Assembly (NCBI GenBank): GCA_949840955.1 | Contig: CATKXV010000001.1 | Span: 124,001-188,000, forward strand | Origin: an uncultured Anaeroplasmataceae bacterium | GTDB taxonomy: Bacteria > Bacillota_I > Bacilli_A > Acholeplasmatales > Anaeroplasmataceae | Length of the DNA: 64,000 nucleotides | Reading direction: 5' to 3' | In this document: piece after piece, positions 1 through 8,065 of the stretch | How the letters are laid out: every line of letters begins with the position of its first letter | Position numbering within the stretch: the stretch's first letter is position 1 | Made by a program: the position numbers and the translations under genes | Notes under the pieces: model-generated | The model's input: the letters and a program-made list of their open reading frames with translations, nothing else | Told to the model about the DNA's origin: nothing | Database searches by the model: none

Positions 1-1
1 A

Positions 2-337
2 GAAAATAATCGTACAAAATCTAAAAATTATTCGTTGATGGCTGTGAAGGGCATCTATGATTTTAATACAATAGTGAAGGAATATGGATTTGATCTATAT
101 CAAATAAGGAATTGGTACTATCGTAGTGTAGATTTTGATTTAAAGGAAGCCCTTCAATTTATATTCCTACGATTGGTTCAAAAGAAAATCCCTTGGAATT
201 TTAAGCAGATCATCCCCTTTGATGAGGCGACACTATTGCCTTTGATTATTGAAAGTAAGAAGCAACTATTTTCAATTGATGATGATATAATCACACAATT
301 TCATATGGTATGTGACCTTTTAACCTTATTTTTATGA
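2..337 (+). CDS. C-terminal part of an unidentified protein
   Basis: The reading frame is open from the left window edge through an internal TTG at 35 and ATG at 38 to a TGA at 335-337. This is therefore probably the tail of a longer gene and not a 100-residue protein. The visible part is rich in aromatic and basic residues, with predicted helices and no signal peptide or membrane segment. I do not recognise a family. It ends about 20 bp upstream of the promoter of the IclR-type gene, so it belongs to the preceding transcription unit. An initiation at 35 or 38 cannot be excluded, but no good Shine-Dalgarno sequence precedes those codons. Confidence 0.55.
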   Translation, partial: ENNRTKSKNYSLMAVKGIYDFNTIVKEYGFDLYQIRNWYYRSVDFDLKEALQFIFLRLVQKKIPWNFKQIIPFDEATLLPLIIESKKQLFSIDDDIITQFHMVCDLLTLFL

Positions 338-356
338 GATAAAATGTCATATGAAT

Positions 357-432
357 TTGACTCTACTTTCATATTTTGATATAATTATTAACGATAGTTT
401 TACAATTTTAAAGAATGAAATTATGAAAGTAG
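357..432 (+). promoter_or_regulatory. Promoter and inverted-repeat operator of the IclR-type gene
   Basis: TTGACT (357-362) and TATAAT (380-385) are separated by 17 bp. The 11-bp sequence CTACTTTCATA (363-373) sits in the spacer between the two boxes. Its exact reverse complement TATGAAAGTAG lies at 422-432, between the expected transcription start (about 392) and the ATG at 443. The left arm is upstream of the transcript, so the repeat is better read as two DNA half-sites than as an RNA hairpin. This fits autoregulation by the IclR-type protein, which is an inference. Confidence 0.6.
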
Positions 433-442
433 TGGTTTATTT

Positions 443-1207
443 ATGAACAGAACAATAAGTAGAACTTTTGATATCCTTAATTTTATTGCTAGTAGGGATG
501 GAGTAACATTAAAAGAAATTATTGAAAATGTGAATATGCCTAAGAGTAGTGCATTTGATATTGTGCATTCCTTGCTAGAACTAAATTTCATTGAACCCAA
601 TTTTTACAATGATAAAAAATATGAATTAGGAATCAAAGCTTTTGCATTAGGTCAAAAGTATACCCAGAAAAAATCTTTTGTTGAAATCTGTGCAAAGCAT
701 TTAATGCCTTTGGCTGATGAGCTTGAGCGTACTACATTTGTAGGCGTAAGAAGTGGTACAGATGTAATTTATGTATATAAGTATATGGGAGAAGGAGCCA
801 AGCTTGCTACATGTAATGTAGGAAGCACTCATCCTGTATATACAACAGCTTTAGGTAAATCCTTACTTGCTTATTTAGAACCCAATATCCAAATGGATCT
901 TTTAAATAAAATTAGTTTTATTGAAAAAACAAATAATACAATAAAAAACAAAGAGTCCTTATTAATTGATTTAAGAGACACAAAAAAACGTGGCTTTTCT
1001 ATAGATAATAAGGAAAATGAAAAAATGATGATCTGCTATGGAGCTCCAATATTTGATGGATCTAATAAGCTTATTGCAGCAATATCATTTTCAGATATTA
1101 AGAATCCAGTTCTTTCAGATGAGGAAATTGGAAGCAAGATAAGACAATGTGCACTTGATATTTCAACTGAATTAGGTTATTCTGGAGGCCCTTTTTGGGA
1201 AGAATAA
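443..1207 (+). CDS. IclR-family transcriptional regulator
   Basis: The 254-residue length is typical of the IclR family. The N-terminal winged helix-turn-helix is at about residues 5-65, with a recognition-helix pattern around residues 20-45. The C-terminal GAF-like effector domain is at about 75-245 and contains the conserved stretch beginning VGVRSGTDVIYVYK and the VYTTALGKSLLAY segment. IclR/KdgR relatives often control uronate and pectin catabolism and bind a small sugar-acid metabolite. That role is inferred here from the downstream pectinase-like genes. It is the first gene of the locus, 23 bp before the next gene, and has an inverted repeat over its promoter. The effector cannot be named from sequence. 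Confidence 0.9.
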   Translation: MNRTISRTFDILNFIASRDGVTLKEIIENVNMPKSSAFDIVHSLLELNFIEPNFYNDKKYELGIKAFALGQKYTQKKSFVEICAKHLMPLADELERTTFVGVRSGTDVIYVYKYMGEGAKLATCNVGSTHPVYTTALGKSLLAYLEPNIQMDLLNKISFIEKTNNTIKNKESLLIDLRDTKKRGFSIDNKENEKMMICYGAPIFDGSNKLIAAISFSDIKNPVLSDEEIGSKIRQCALDISTELGYSGGPFWEE

Positions 1208-1230
1208 TAACGAAATATTAAGGAGAAAAT

Positions 1231-2892
1231 ATGAAAAAATTAAATAAAATACTACTTGGTGCAGCAACACTGTTGTTTTCTTTTACCCTTTTTTCTTGTG
1301 GAGATGATACAAACGTACCTACTCCTCCAAAGCCAGATGAGGATAAAAATACGGTTGAAAAGACAGAATTAAAATTTAAATCTGCAGTTTTAACTAGTAT
1401 TGAGGGAACAAGTAATTTAAGTATTAAAGCCTCCGTAAATGGAGATAAGGGATGCATTTATGCAGTTTTATCGGATAAGGATGAAACGCCTAAGGCAGCA
1501 GATATCGTAGCTCCTAGTGGCTTTGTATGGCATGGAAATTCTGGAACAAGTCAATCCTTAGAGGCTACCATAGAGAATTTAACGGCTGGTAAGGACTATT
1601 ATGCATTCTTTGTAATTAAGGATAATGATCAATATTCTGATGTTACAAGAAAGACAGCTACTACGATTGAACCAGATATCGACAAGGGAGAAGGAACAAA
1701 GGAAAATCCTTTTAAGGTATCAACCATAGAGGATTTAGAGCATGTTGGTATGGGACCTTATGATAAATATAACTTAGATTGGAATGCAGATGAGGTATAT
1801 TACAGATTAGAAAATGACATTGATTTGACAAGCAAGTATGGTGTGGGAAAAGAAAGCTGGACCCCACTTTCTATCGGTAGAGAAGCTTCCTTTGATGGAA
1901 ATGGGCATACTATTTCTGGCGTTTATATTGATAAAGAATCTACTACAAATTTAGGTCTATTTTCAGGAATAAATATTGGTGGAGTTGTTAAGAATTTAAC
2001 CGTTTCTAATGTACATATCACCTCAAATGGATACAATGATACTCCAAGAGTTCTAGATACAACAAAAGAAGGAGATGCTCAATATACATCGACAAATGTT
2101 ACAGGCTTTTCTGCAACAGGTATCTATGTTGGAGCTTTGACTGGTGACTGTAAAGGGGCTATTGAGGACGTTACAGTACTAGATGCTGTTTTAAACGTAA
2201 AGGGTAGCCGTGTTGGAGGATTAACAGGTAGAATATATAGTGATGAGGGTACAGCAATTCAGGTGAATCGAGTTGCGGTTGAGGCTAATATCACAGGTGT
2301 ATCAAGACTTGGTGGTATTGTTGGATTAATTGATGCTAAGAAAAATACAACGTTTGAGACTCCAATTATCACAAATGTTACCTTTAAAGGAACAATTAAA
2401 GGTGAAACCAAACAATTAACAGATGACTCTTTTGAAGCAGGGGAATATGTTGGAGGCTTTGCAGGGTATGCACGTGTTTTTGATGCTTCTAATATTGTTG
2501 TAGATGCAACCGTAGAGGGCTTACGTCATGCAGGTGGAATTGTTGGATTTTTACAAAAAAATAAGGACGTTCCGAATAATAACTCTATTTTGAAGAATTC
2601 CTTATTCAAAGGAACCGTTCAAGTAGAAATTGGAAAAAATGCAGGTCCAATTGTAGGAAACCGGAGTACATCTAATGCTACTGATGACAATTGCATAGCT
2701 GAAGGCTTCTATTTAGCTTCTACAAAACTATTCAATAAGGAAGTGGAAGTAGAATTTGATAAACTTCCTGCAACGGCAAAATGGGGAAAGGAAGTATCTG
2801 AGCTTACCCAGGAGTGGTTTACGGAGAATCTACCTTCTTTTGATTTTGATACACAATTTGAATTGAAAGATGGTTTCCCTGTTTTAAAGTAA
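1231..2892 (+). CDS. GLUG-repeat surface lipoprotein
   Basis: The protein has 553 residues. A lipoprotein signal peptide ends in the lipobox LFSC with acylated Cys23, followed by a Pro/Asp-rich linker. Residues about 45-145 look like a fibronectin-III-type beta sandwich. Residues about 155-500 carry repeated glycine-rich strands such as VGGLTGRI, VGGFAGYA and AGGIVGFL, the GLUG pattern of a beta-solenoid. No catalytic motif is visible, so binding or scaffolding on the cell surface is more likely than hydrolysis. The same layout recurs in the first 500 residues of the giant lipoprotein at 8066. It lies 14 bp before the next gene in one operon. Confidence 0.8.
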   Translation: MKKLNKILLGAATLLFSFTLFSCGDDTNVPTPPKPDEDKNTVEKTELKFKSAVLTSIEGTSNLSIKASVNGDKGCIYAVLSDKDETPKAADIVAPSGFVWHGNSGTSQSLEATIENLTAGKDYYAFFVIKDNDQYSDVTRKTATTIEPDIDKGEGTKENPFKVSTIEDLEHVGMGPYDKYNLDWNADEVYYRLENDIDLTSKYGVGKESWTPLSIGREASFDGNGHTISGVYIDKESTTNLGLFSGINIGGVVKNLTVSNVHITSNGYNDTPRVLDTTKEGDAQYTSTNVTGFSATGIYVGALTGDCKGAIEDVTVLDAVLNVKGSRVGGLTGRIYSDEGTAIQVNRVAVEANITGVSRLGGIVGLIDAKKNTTFETPIITNVTFKGTIKGETKQLTDDSFEAGEYVGGFAGYARVFDASNIVVDATVEGLRHAGGIVGFLQKNKDVPNNNSILKNSLFKGTVQVEIGKNAGPIVGNRSTSNATDDNCIAEGFYLASTKLFNKEVEVEFDKLPATAKWGKEVSELTQEWFTENLPSFDFDTQFELKDGFPVLK

Positions 2893-2906
2893 AAGAGGAC
2901 TGAAGC

Positions 2907-4970
2907 ATGAAGAAATTATGTATTTTAGGACTTAGTCTTCTTTTAGGAATAGGATTAGCCTCTTGTAAAAATGATGGTCCCAATATAACCAATAGTGATT
3001 ATAAGCAATTTGCAGATCTTTTTAAGGGCGATTGGAATATGCCAGGGCTATATGAGAAGGATGGTAAGGCTCATCAAATGCCTGAGGCTGTTCAAGAAAC
3101 AGGAATGGAAATTAATGTTGCAGATTATGGGGCAAAAGCAAACAATCCCAATTTTGATAATTATTCTGCATTTAAAAAGGCTATAGAAAATGCCACTGCA
3201 GGAGATACAATTTATATTCCTAACGGAGATTATTATTTTAAAAATTATCAAAGAGCTTCAGAGGAGTATGATACGCATATTTCCTTAAAGGATGGAATGA
3301 CTTTACGTGGAGAAAGTCAATCGGGTGTTCGTATCATTTCCTGCTTCAATGAAAAAAAGAATGAAACAGATAGCACAACCGTAATTGCTGCTGTTAATGT
3401 AAATGATGTTGCGATAAAAAATTTAACTGTGACCTCAAATACAAGCGATTCTGTTTTACCAGATAATACAAATTCAAATTTACAAAGTCTTATTTATACA
3501 GCTCCGAAATATGGAATCACTGCAGCCTCTGGAGGTGTGATTGCTGATGCAGAGGATGAGGCATCTAATATTCTAATTGAGGGTGTCACAGTAGAAAAAT
3601 TCCAACGTATGGGAGTTCGTATTGCAAAGGCAAAAGAGGTTGCTGTTAAAAATTCTACCTTCCAAAAGGCTACTTGCCTTGGTGGTGGAGGTATGGGATA
3701 TGGTGTTAATATTCAAGGCTATGGGAATGGCTATGATTGTACAGACACATATATTGATACTTGTTTTAACATTGTAGAGGATTGTCATTTTGTGGGTCCA
3801 TGGCTAAGACATGGGGCTTTAATCCAATACTCTGCTCATAATAATGTCATTCGCAATAATCAATTTGATGATGTTTTACTTGATTCTATAGATATGCATG
3901 GAGAGGATGAATATTCTAATGAAATCTATGATAATGACATTCGTAATACAAGAAAAGGTGCAGGAATAGGACTAGGAAATACTGGAGCAACCCATGATGC
4001 ATCTGGTAGAAATAATTTTGTACATGATAATCGAATTAAAAATGGTGCTAGAGGAATAGATATTCTTTTAGGAACACCTGACACGATTGTATTTCAAAAT
4101 AAAATAGAAGCAGTAGATAGTGGAATTCGTTGCAGTAATGCTAATGGTACAAGAATCGTATCAAATGAATTCTCCGATATTAAGGGGACTGCCATAAGTG
4201 TTACCTATTCTTATGTGTATGGAAATCCGTCCTTGGGATTGCCAAGCCGCTACAGAATTGAATCTAATCAATTTCAATCCTGTGGTCGAGGAATCTATTT
4301 GGATTCAAAAGGAGAAAACTTTGTTCTTAAAAATAATACCTTTACCTCTATGGATTCAAAGGTGGAAATTGTCGATGAATCCTCAAGCTTCCATTTGCCT
4401 GAGGATACAGATTTAACGACTCCAGTAAAAGGAACTGAAATTCTTCCTACCGAAAATATGTTTATAACTATGGAAAGCCAGGATAGACCAGCTCAATATC
4501 AAAAGAATTTAAAATTGAAATCTAGTGCTACAGAGCCACAATTCAATCGTATGATTTATGCTTTATTTGACAAAGCAGATATGCCTAAAACCTATGGTAA
4601 GGTCTATCTATCTATTACAGCAAAGGCTCAGGAGGGTACACCAACCATTAATATGTTTACCAATACGACCTATACGGATTGGACAACATCTTCCATATAT
4701 TGGAATGATTCTAAGCTTCATCATGAGACCCTAGCCATGGTTAAAAATACGGAAGAAGACCCAATTACAGAGTTTGCTACCTTTACTTTCCCTTTTGCTG
4801 AGTATGAATTCCATACCTATTATATTGATGTAACAGAAAGCTTTAAGAATATAAATGCCGATAAATTTACTCTTATTTTAACCAATGAGAATGTAGATGG
4901 AGTTTATATGGAGGTTTACTCTAATCAGCAAGCTGGAGATCAGGCCTTCCGCTTCATTTTTACAGAGTAA
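2907..4970 (+). CDS. Pectate-lyase-like beta-helix lipoprotein with C-terminal CBM-like domain
   Basis: The protein has 687 residues with lipobox LASC (Cys20). Residues about 33-500 begin with VADYGAKANN and DTIYIPNGDYYF, the start signature of the pectate-lyase-3 right-handed beta-helix superfamily. Many Asn-rich turns and a conserved DSIDMHGEDEYSNEI segment follow. Residues about 520-687 form a separate beta domain resembling the DNRLRE/CBM96 type, which binds pectic and related polysaccharides. It is probably a surface polysaccharide lyase or hydrolase, but the substrate cannot be fixed. The catalytic module is closely paralogous to residues about 808-1275 of the protein at 8066. Confidence 0.78.
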   Translation: MKKLCILGLSLLLGIGLASCKNDGPNITNSDYKQFADLFKGDWNMPGLYEKDGKAHQMPEAVQETGMEINVADYGAKANNPNFDNYSAFKKAIENATAGDTIYIPNGDYYFKNYQRASEEYDTHISLKDGMTLRGESQSGVRIISCFNEKKNETDSTTVIAAVNVNDVAIKNLTVTSNTSDSVLPDNTNSNLQSLIYTAPKYGITAASGGVIADAEDEASNILIEGVTVEKFQRMGVRIAKAKEVAVKNSTFQKATCLGGGGMGYGVNIQGYGNGYDCTDTYIDTCFNIVEDCHFVGPWLRHGALIQYSAHNNVIRNNQFDDVLLDSIDMHGEDEYSNEIYDNDIRNTRKGAGIGLGNTGATHDASGRNNFVHDNRIKNGARGIDILLGTPDTIVFQNKIEAVDSGIRCSNANGTRIVSNEFSDIKGTAISVTYSYVYGNPSLGLPSRYRIESNQFQSCGRGIYLDSKGENFVLKNNTFTSMDSKVEIVDESSSFHLPEDTDLTTPVKGTEILPTENMFITMESQDRPAQYQKNLKLKSSATEPQFNRMIYALFDKADMPKTYGKVYLSITAKAQEGTPTINMFTNTTYTDWTTSSIYWNDSKLHHETLAMVKNTEEDPITEFATFTFPFAEYEFHTYYIDVTESFKNINADKFTLILTNENVDGVYMEVYSNQQAGDQAFRFIFTE

Positions 4971-4982
4971 AGAGGTAAGAAA

Positions 4983-5972
4983 GTGAAGAATTTAATTATC
5001 TTTAAAAATGTTGGTCATTTTAAACAAGAGCAAGAGGGTACACTTCTTTATCGATATCCAGAGGAGATTATTCCTCAATTAGGCTATAAGGAATCCATTA
5101 AGGGACGGGAAAAGGCAATGATTCCAGCTATGGTTGAAATCCAAGTTTTGTCCTTTTCTGAAACCTTGAGCATAACATTAAAAGCCTTAGATTCTCATAT
5201 GAAGGTCTTTTGCTATATTGATGATTTTCAAAATGGAGAGGCCATTTTAGCACAAAATGAAGTGAAAACCTTAGAATTTAAGGTCCATGATCGAATGAAG
5301 TCCTTGTATCATAATATTTATCAAAATAAACCCTATTTATGGAGAATTATTTTAGGAAATGGCTCAAGAATACTTTTTAAAAGTCTAGAAGCAGGACAGC
5401 TTTATCCAATAAAGGAAGAAGCCCCTTGGGTATTATATGGAAGCTCTATATCTCAAGGAGCAGGGGCTTTAGATATAGTGAATTCCTATGCTTTCCTAAC
5501 GCAACAAATTACAAAAGTAAATATTTTGAATAAGGGCTTAGCTGGGTCTTGTTTATTAGAAAAATCAGCAATTGATTATTTAGCTACATTGCCTTGTAAA
5601 GGCTATATTCTAGAGATTGGTGCAAATGTACGAGGACTTATGGATGATGTCACCTTTAAAAAGGCCTTTGATTATCTTATAGACACCCTTTCTAAAAGGA
5701 ACGTTCCAATTCTTGTAATCAGCATTTTGGATATGTTTGAGGAGCTATATAAGGCCTTTGATGAGATTCCATATCATGACAATAATGTTAAATTTATTCA
5801 AATTATAAAGAATAAAATTCATTCTATGTCCAACCCTAATATTCATTTGGTATCATCAGCATTATGGATGAGTCAAATTGAAGGGATATCTGCCGATATG
5901 CTTCATCCATCTAATTTAGGACATATGCTATTGGCCAAAGGATTATCTGAAGAATTAAAAAAATTAAATTAA
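4983..5972 (+). CDS. SGNH/GDSL-type esterase
   Basis: The protein has 329 residues and starts at GTG (4983), preceded by AGAGGTAAG. An N-terminal beta-sandwich-like region (1-150) precedes an SGNH hydrolase domain. Block I is YGSSISQGAGA, with probable nucleophile Ser155. A GxN-like block is LEIGANVRG. Block V is DMLHPSNLGH, with Asp305 and His308. There is no signal peptide, so it is probably cytosolic. The SsfX3-like/GDSL_3 architecture is usual for carbohydrate deacetylases. In this operon it would remove acetyl groups from imported oligosaccharides, which is inferred. It is the last gene before a strong hairpin. Confidence 0.82.
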   Translation: MKNLIIFKNVGHFKQEQEGTLLYRYPEEIIPQLGYKESIKGREKAMIPAMVEIQVLSFSETLSITLKALDSHMKVFCYIDDFQNGEAILAQNEVKTLEFKVHDRMKSLYHNIYQNKPYLWRIILGNGSRILFKSLEAGQLYPIKEEAPWVLYGSSISQGAGALDIVNSYAFLTQQITKVNILNKGLAGSCLLEKSAIDYLATLPCKGYILEIGANVRGLMDDVTFKKAFDYLIDTLSKRNVPILVISILDMFEELYKAFDEIPYHDNNVKFIQIIKNKIHSMSNPNIHLVSSALWMSQIEGISADMLHPSNLGHMLLAKGLSEELKKLN

Positions 5973-5976
5973 TCTG

Positions 5977-6016
5977 GATTGACTTGACTCCTTAACTTCA
6001 AGAAGTCAGGTCAATC
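5977..6016 (+). terminator. Strong intercistronic hairpin (terminator or stabiliser)
   Basis: GATTGACTTGACT (5977-5989) pairs with AGTCAGGTCAATC (6004-6016), giving 13 bp with one G-U pair. No T run follows, so it may act as an mRNA 3'-end stabiliser or processing site and not as a simple intrinsic terminator. It closes the 443-5972 unit. Confidence 0.5.
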
Positions 6017-6116
6017 ATCGTTATATGCTAATGGAATTCATTCATTCCTAATTTATTTTTTTAAAAAACAAAAGAATTGAGTTCGAATATACGAATTATA
6101 TAAAAGGAGAAAAAAG

Positions 6117-7979
6117 ATGTTTAAGAAAGTATTATTTACTATAACAGGATTTGCTTTAGTGCTTGGACTTGCAGGCTGTAATACAGGAGAAGAAACTCCT
6201 AATCCAACCCCAACTCCAATAGAGCCTACCCCAGAAACAAAGGAATTTACTGTAACCTTTGATACATTGGGAGGAAATAGAATAGAGGCAAAAAAGGTAG
6301 AAGAGGGAAAGTCTTTTACCTTACCAGAAGCTCCTACAAGAGAGGGCTATACCTTTTTAGGATGGTATCTTGATGCCGAGGGAAAAGAGGAATATAAGGC
6401 TGGTGCTGTAACAAAAAATATAACGCTTTATGCTAAATGGGAAAAGAAGGATGTTTCTGTACCACTTGCTAAAACGCATGTTTATATGATTGGTGATTCC
6501 ACCTGTGCATTTTATGATCAGGAAACAAAGGATTTAGATTATTATTATCAAAGAGATGGCTTTGGTACAGGAATTGCTCCTTATTTTAAAGAAGAGGCTG
6601 AGGTCATCAATCTTGGCGTTGGTGGAGCTTCCTCTAAGAGCTATACTACGCTTGAGCAATATGGAACCTTTACATCGAATCTAAAGGCTGGAGATTATGT
6701 GATTATTGCCTTTGGTCATAATGATGAAAAGAAAGGTGACTCTACAAAATTTGCTACCCTTACCAATAATGGGAAGGATAATGAGGGAACCTTTTCCTAC
6801 TATATCTATAATAATTTTGTTAAATATACATTAGAAAAGGGGGCAACTCCTATTTTAGCAACTCCAATTGTTCGCTATGATGCTAAGAATGAATATGCTG
6901 AGGGATCTAAGCATCTTCATTTTATGCAAGAGGATAATACCTTTGGTGGTGGAGATTATGCAGGTGCAACAAGAAGCCTTGCAGAGGAGTTGAATTTGAC
7001 TTTAATTGACAATACACGCTTAACTGCTGCAAAATGGAAATCAACAACTGAGGGTCATGGATCAAGAGATTATTATGGAATGGTTTCTTCCACAACAGAG
7101 GATGGAACACATTTGAACACCTTTGGTGCAAGAATGGTTGGCTATTTAATGACACAAAGCCTACTTACTTCAAATTCATCCTTAGCTCAATATGTTAAAG
7201 CAGATAGTCAAGAACCAACAAGAGAAGAATTCCTAAAGGTAAATCCAAACTATGTTGAGCCAACCTATACAGCTCCAACCTCATGGTCAACCTATTGGGA
7301 AACTACCGGAAATTGGCATGCATCTGTATTTGGAGCTCTAAGTCATGATCCTAAGAAGGGATATAAGTCATATTATGACATAAGAGAAAATAGCGATGGT
7401 ACAGTTACTTTAGAGGATAAGGGTACGGATAAAAATGGTGGAACCGACGGTGCATTGAATTACTATAGTGGACAGCTGAATTCTAAAAAGGATGGAATCT
7501 TGATGTACTTCCAACAGCTTTCTATCAATGACAATTTTACCCTAGAGGCTACGCTTCATCTAGATTCTATTCAGCTTGTTAAGAATAGTAGTGCTTTCGG
7601 TCTTATGGTTCGTGATGATATGTATGTTGATACCTATAAGGCTGATTTAAATACAAACTTCTTAGCTGTTGGTAACCTAGGTGCTCCATTTATTTCAAGC
7701 GGATCTGAATATACTTATCGTGCTTTCCAAAGAGAAAAGGCAACTGAATTTACTAGATTGGGTGGAGACAAGATAAATGATTATTTAAAGGTTGGAGAAT
7801 CTGTAACCTTAAAAATTGTAAAATCAGATTCTACATATTCTTTATTCTATAATGGAGAAAAGACAGCTGGTAATTATGATTTATCCTTAGCAGGAGATGA
7901 TAAGGCATATATTTATGTTGGTTTCTTTGTTGCAGGAGTAACAGCTACCTTTAGTAATATCACACTTACAATCAATTAA
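6117..7979 (+). CDS. Rhamnogalacturonan-acetylesterase-like lipoprotein with InlB B-type repeat
   Basis: The protein has 620 residues with lipobox LAGC (Cys21). Residues about 40-110 are one Listeria-Bacteroides (InlB B) repeat, containing TREGYTFLGWY and ITLYAKW. Residues about 118-350 form an SGNH domain of the rhamnogalacturonan acetylesterase (CE12) type: IGDST with Ser128, GVGGASS, FGHND, and DGTHLNTFG with Asp329 and His332. A C-terminal beta domain (about 390-620) may bind carbohydrate. It would deacetylate pectic polymer at the cell surface. The SGNH and C-terminal domains recur in the signal-less paralogue at 52742. The SD AAAAGGAG is well placed. Confidence 0.87.
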   Translation: MFKKVLFTITGFALVLGLAGCNTGEETPNPTPTPIEPTPETKEFTVTFDTLGGNRIEAKKVEEGKSFTLPEAPTREGYTFLGWYLDAEGKEEYKAGAVTKNITLYAKWEKKDVSVPLAKTHVYMIGDSTCAFYDQETKDLDYYYQRDGFGTGIAPYFKEEAEVINLGVGGASSKSYTTLEQYGTFTSNLKAGDYVIIAFGHNDEKKGDSTKFATLTNNGKDNEGTFSYYIYNNFVKYTLEKGATPILATPIVRYDAKNEYAEGSKHLHFMQEDNTFGGGDYAGATRSLAEELNLTLIDNTRLTAAKWKSTTEGHGSRDYYGMVSSTTEDGTHLNTFGARMVGYLMTQSLLTSNSSLAQYVKADSQEPTREEFLKVNPNYVEPTYTAPTSWSTYWETTGNWHASVFGALSHDPKKGYKSYYDIRENSDGTVTLEDKGTDKNGGTDGALNYYSGQLNSKKDGILMYFQQLSINDNFTLEATLHLDSIQLVKNSSAFGLMVRDDMYVDTYKADLNTNFLAVGNLGAPFISSGSEYTYRAFQREKATEFTRLGGDKINDYLKVGESVTLKIVKSDSTYSLFYNGEKTAGNYDLSLAGDDKAYIYVGFFVAGVTATFSNITLTIN

Positions 7980-7989
7980 TTTATGATCC

Positions 7990-8031
7990 AAGGGTGTCAT
8001 AGTTCAATCAAAAAAAATTTATGACACCTTT
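7990..8031 (+). terminator. Intergenic hairpin between lipoprotein genes
   Basis: AAGGGTGTCAT (7990-8000) pairs with ATGACACCTT (8021-8030) across a loop of about 20 nt. There is no proper U tract after it, so partial termination or mRNA stabilisation is possible. Confidence 0.4.
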
Positions 8032-8065
8032 GCTTCATTATTAAGCATAGGAAGGAGGAAAAGTT

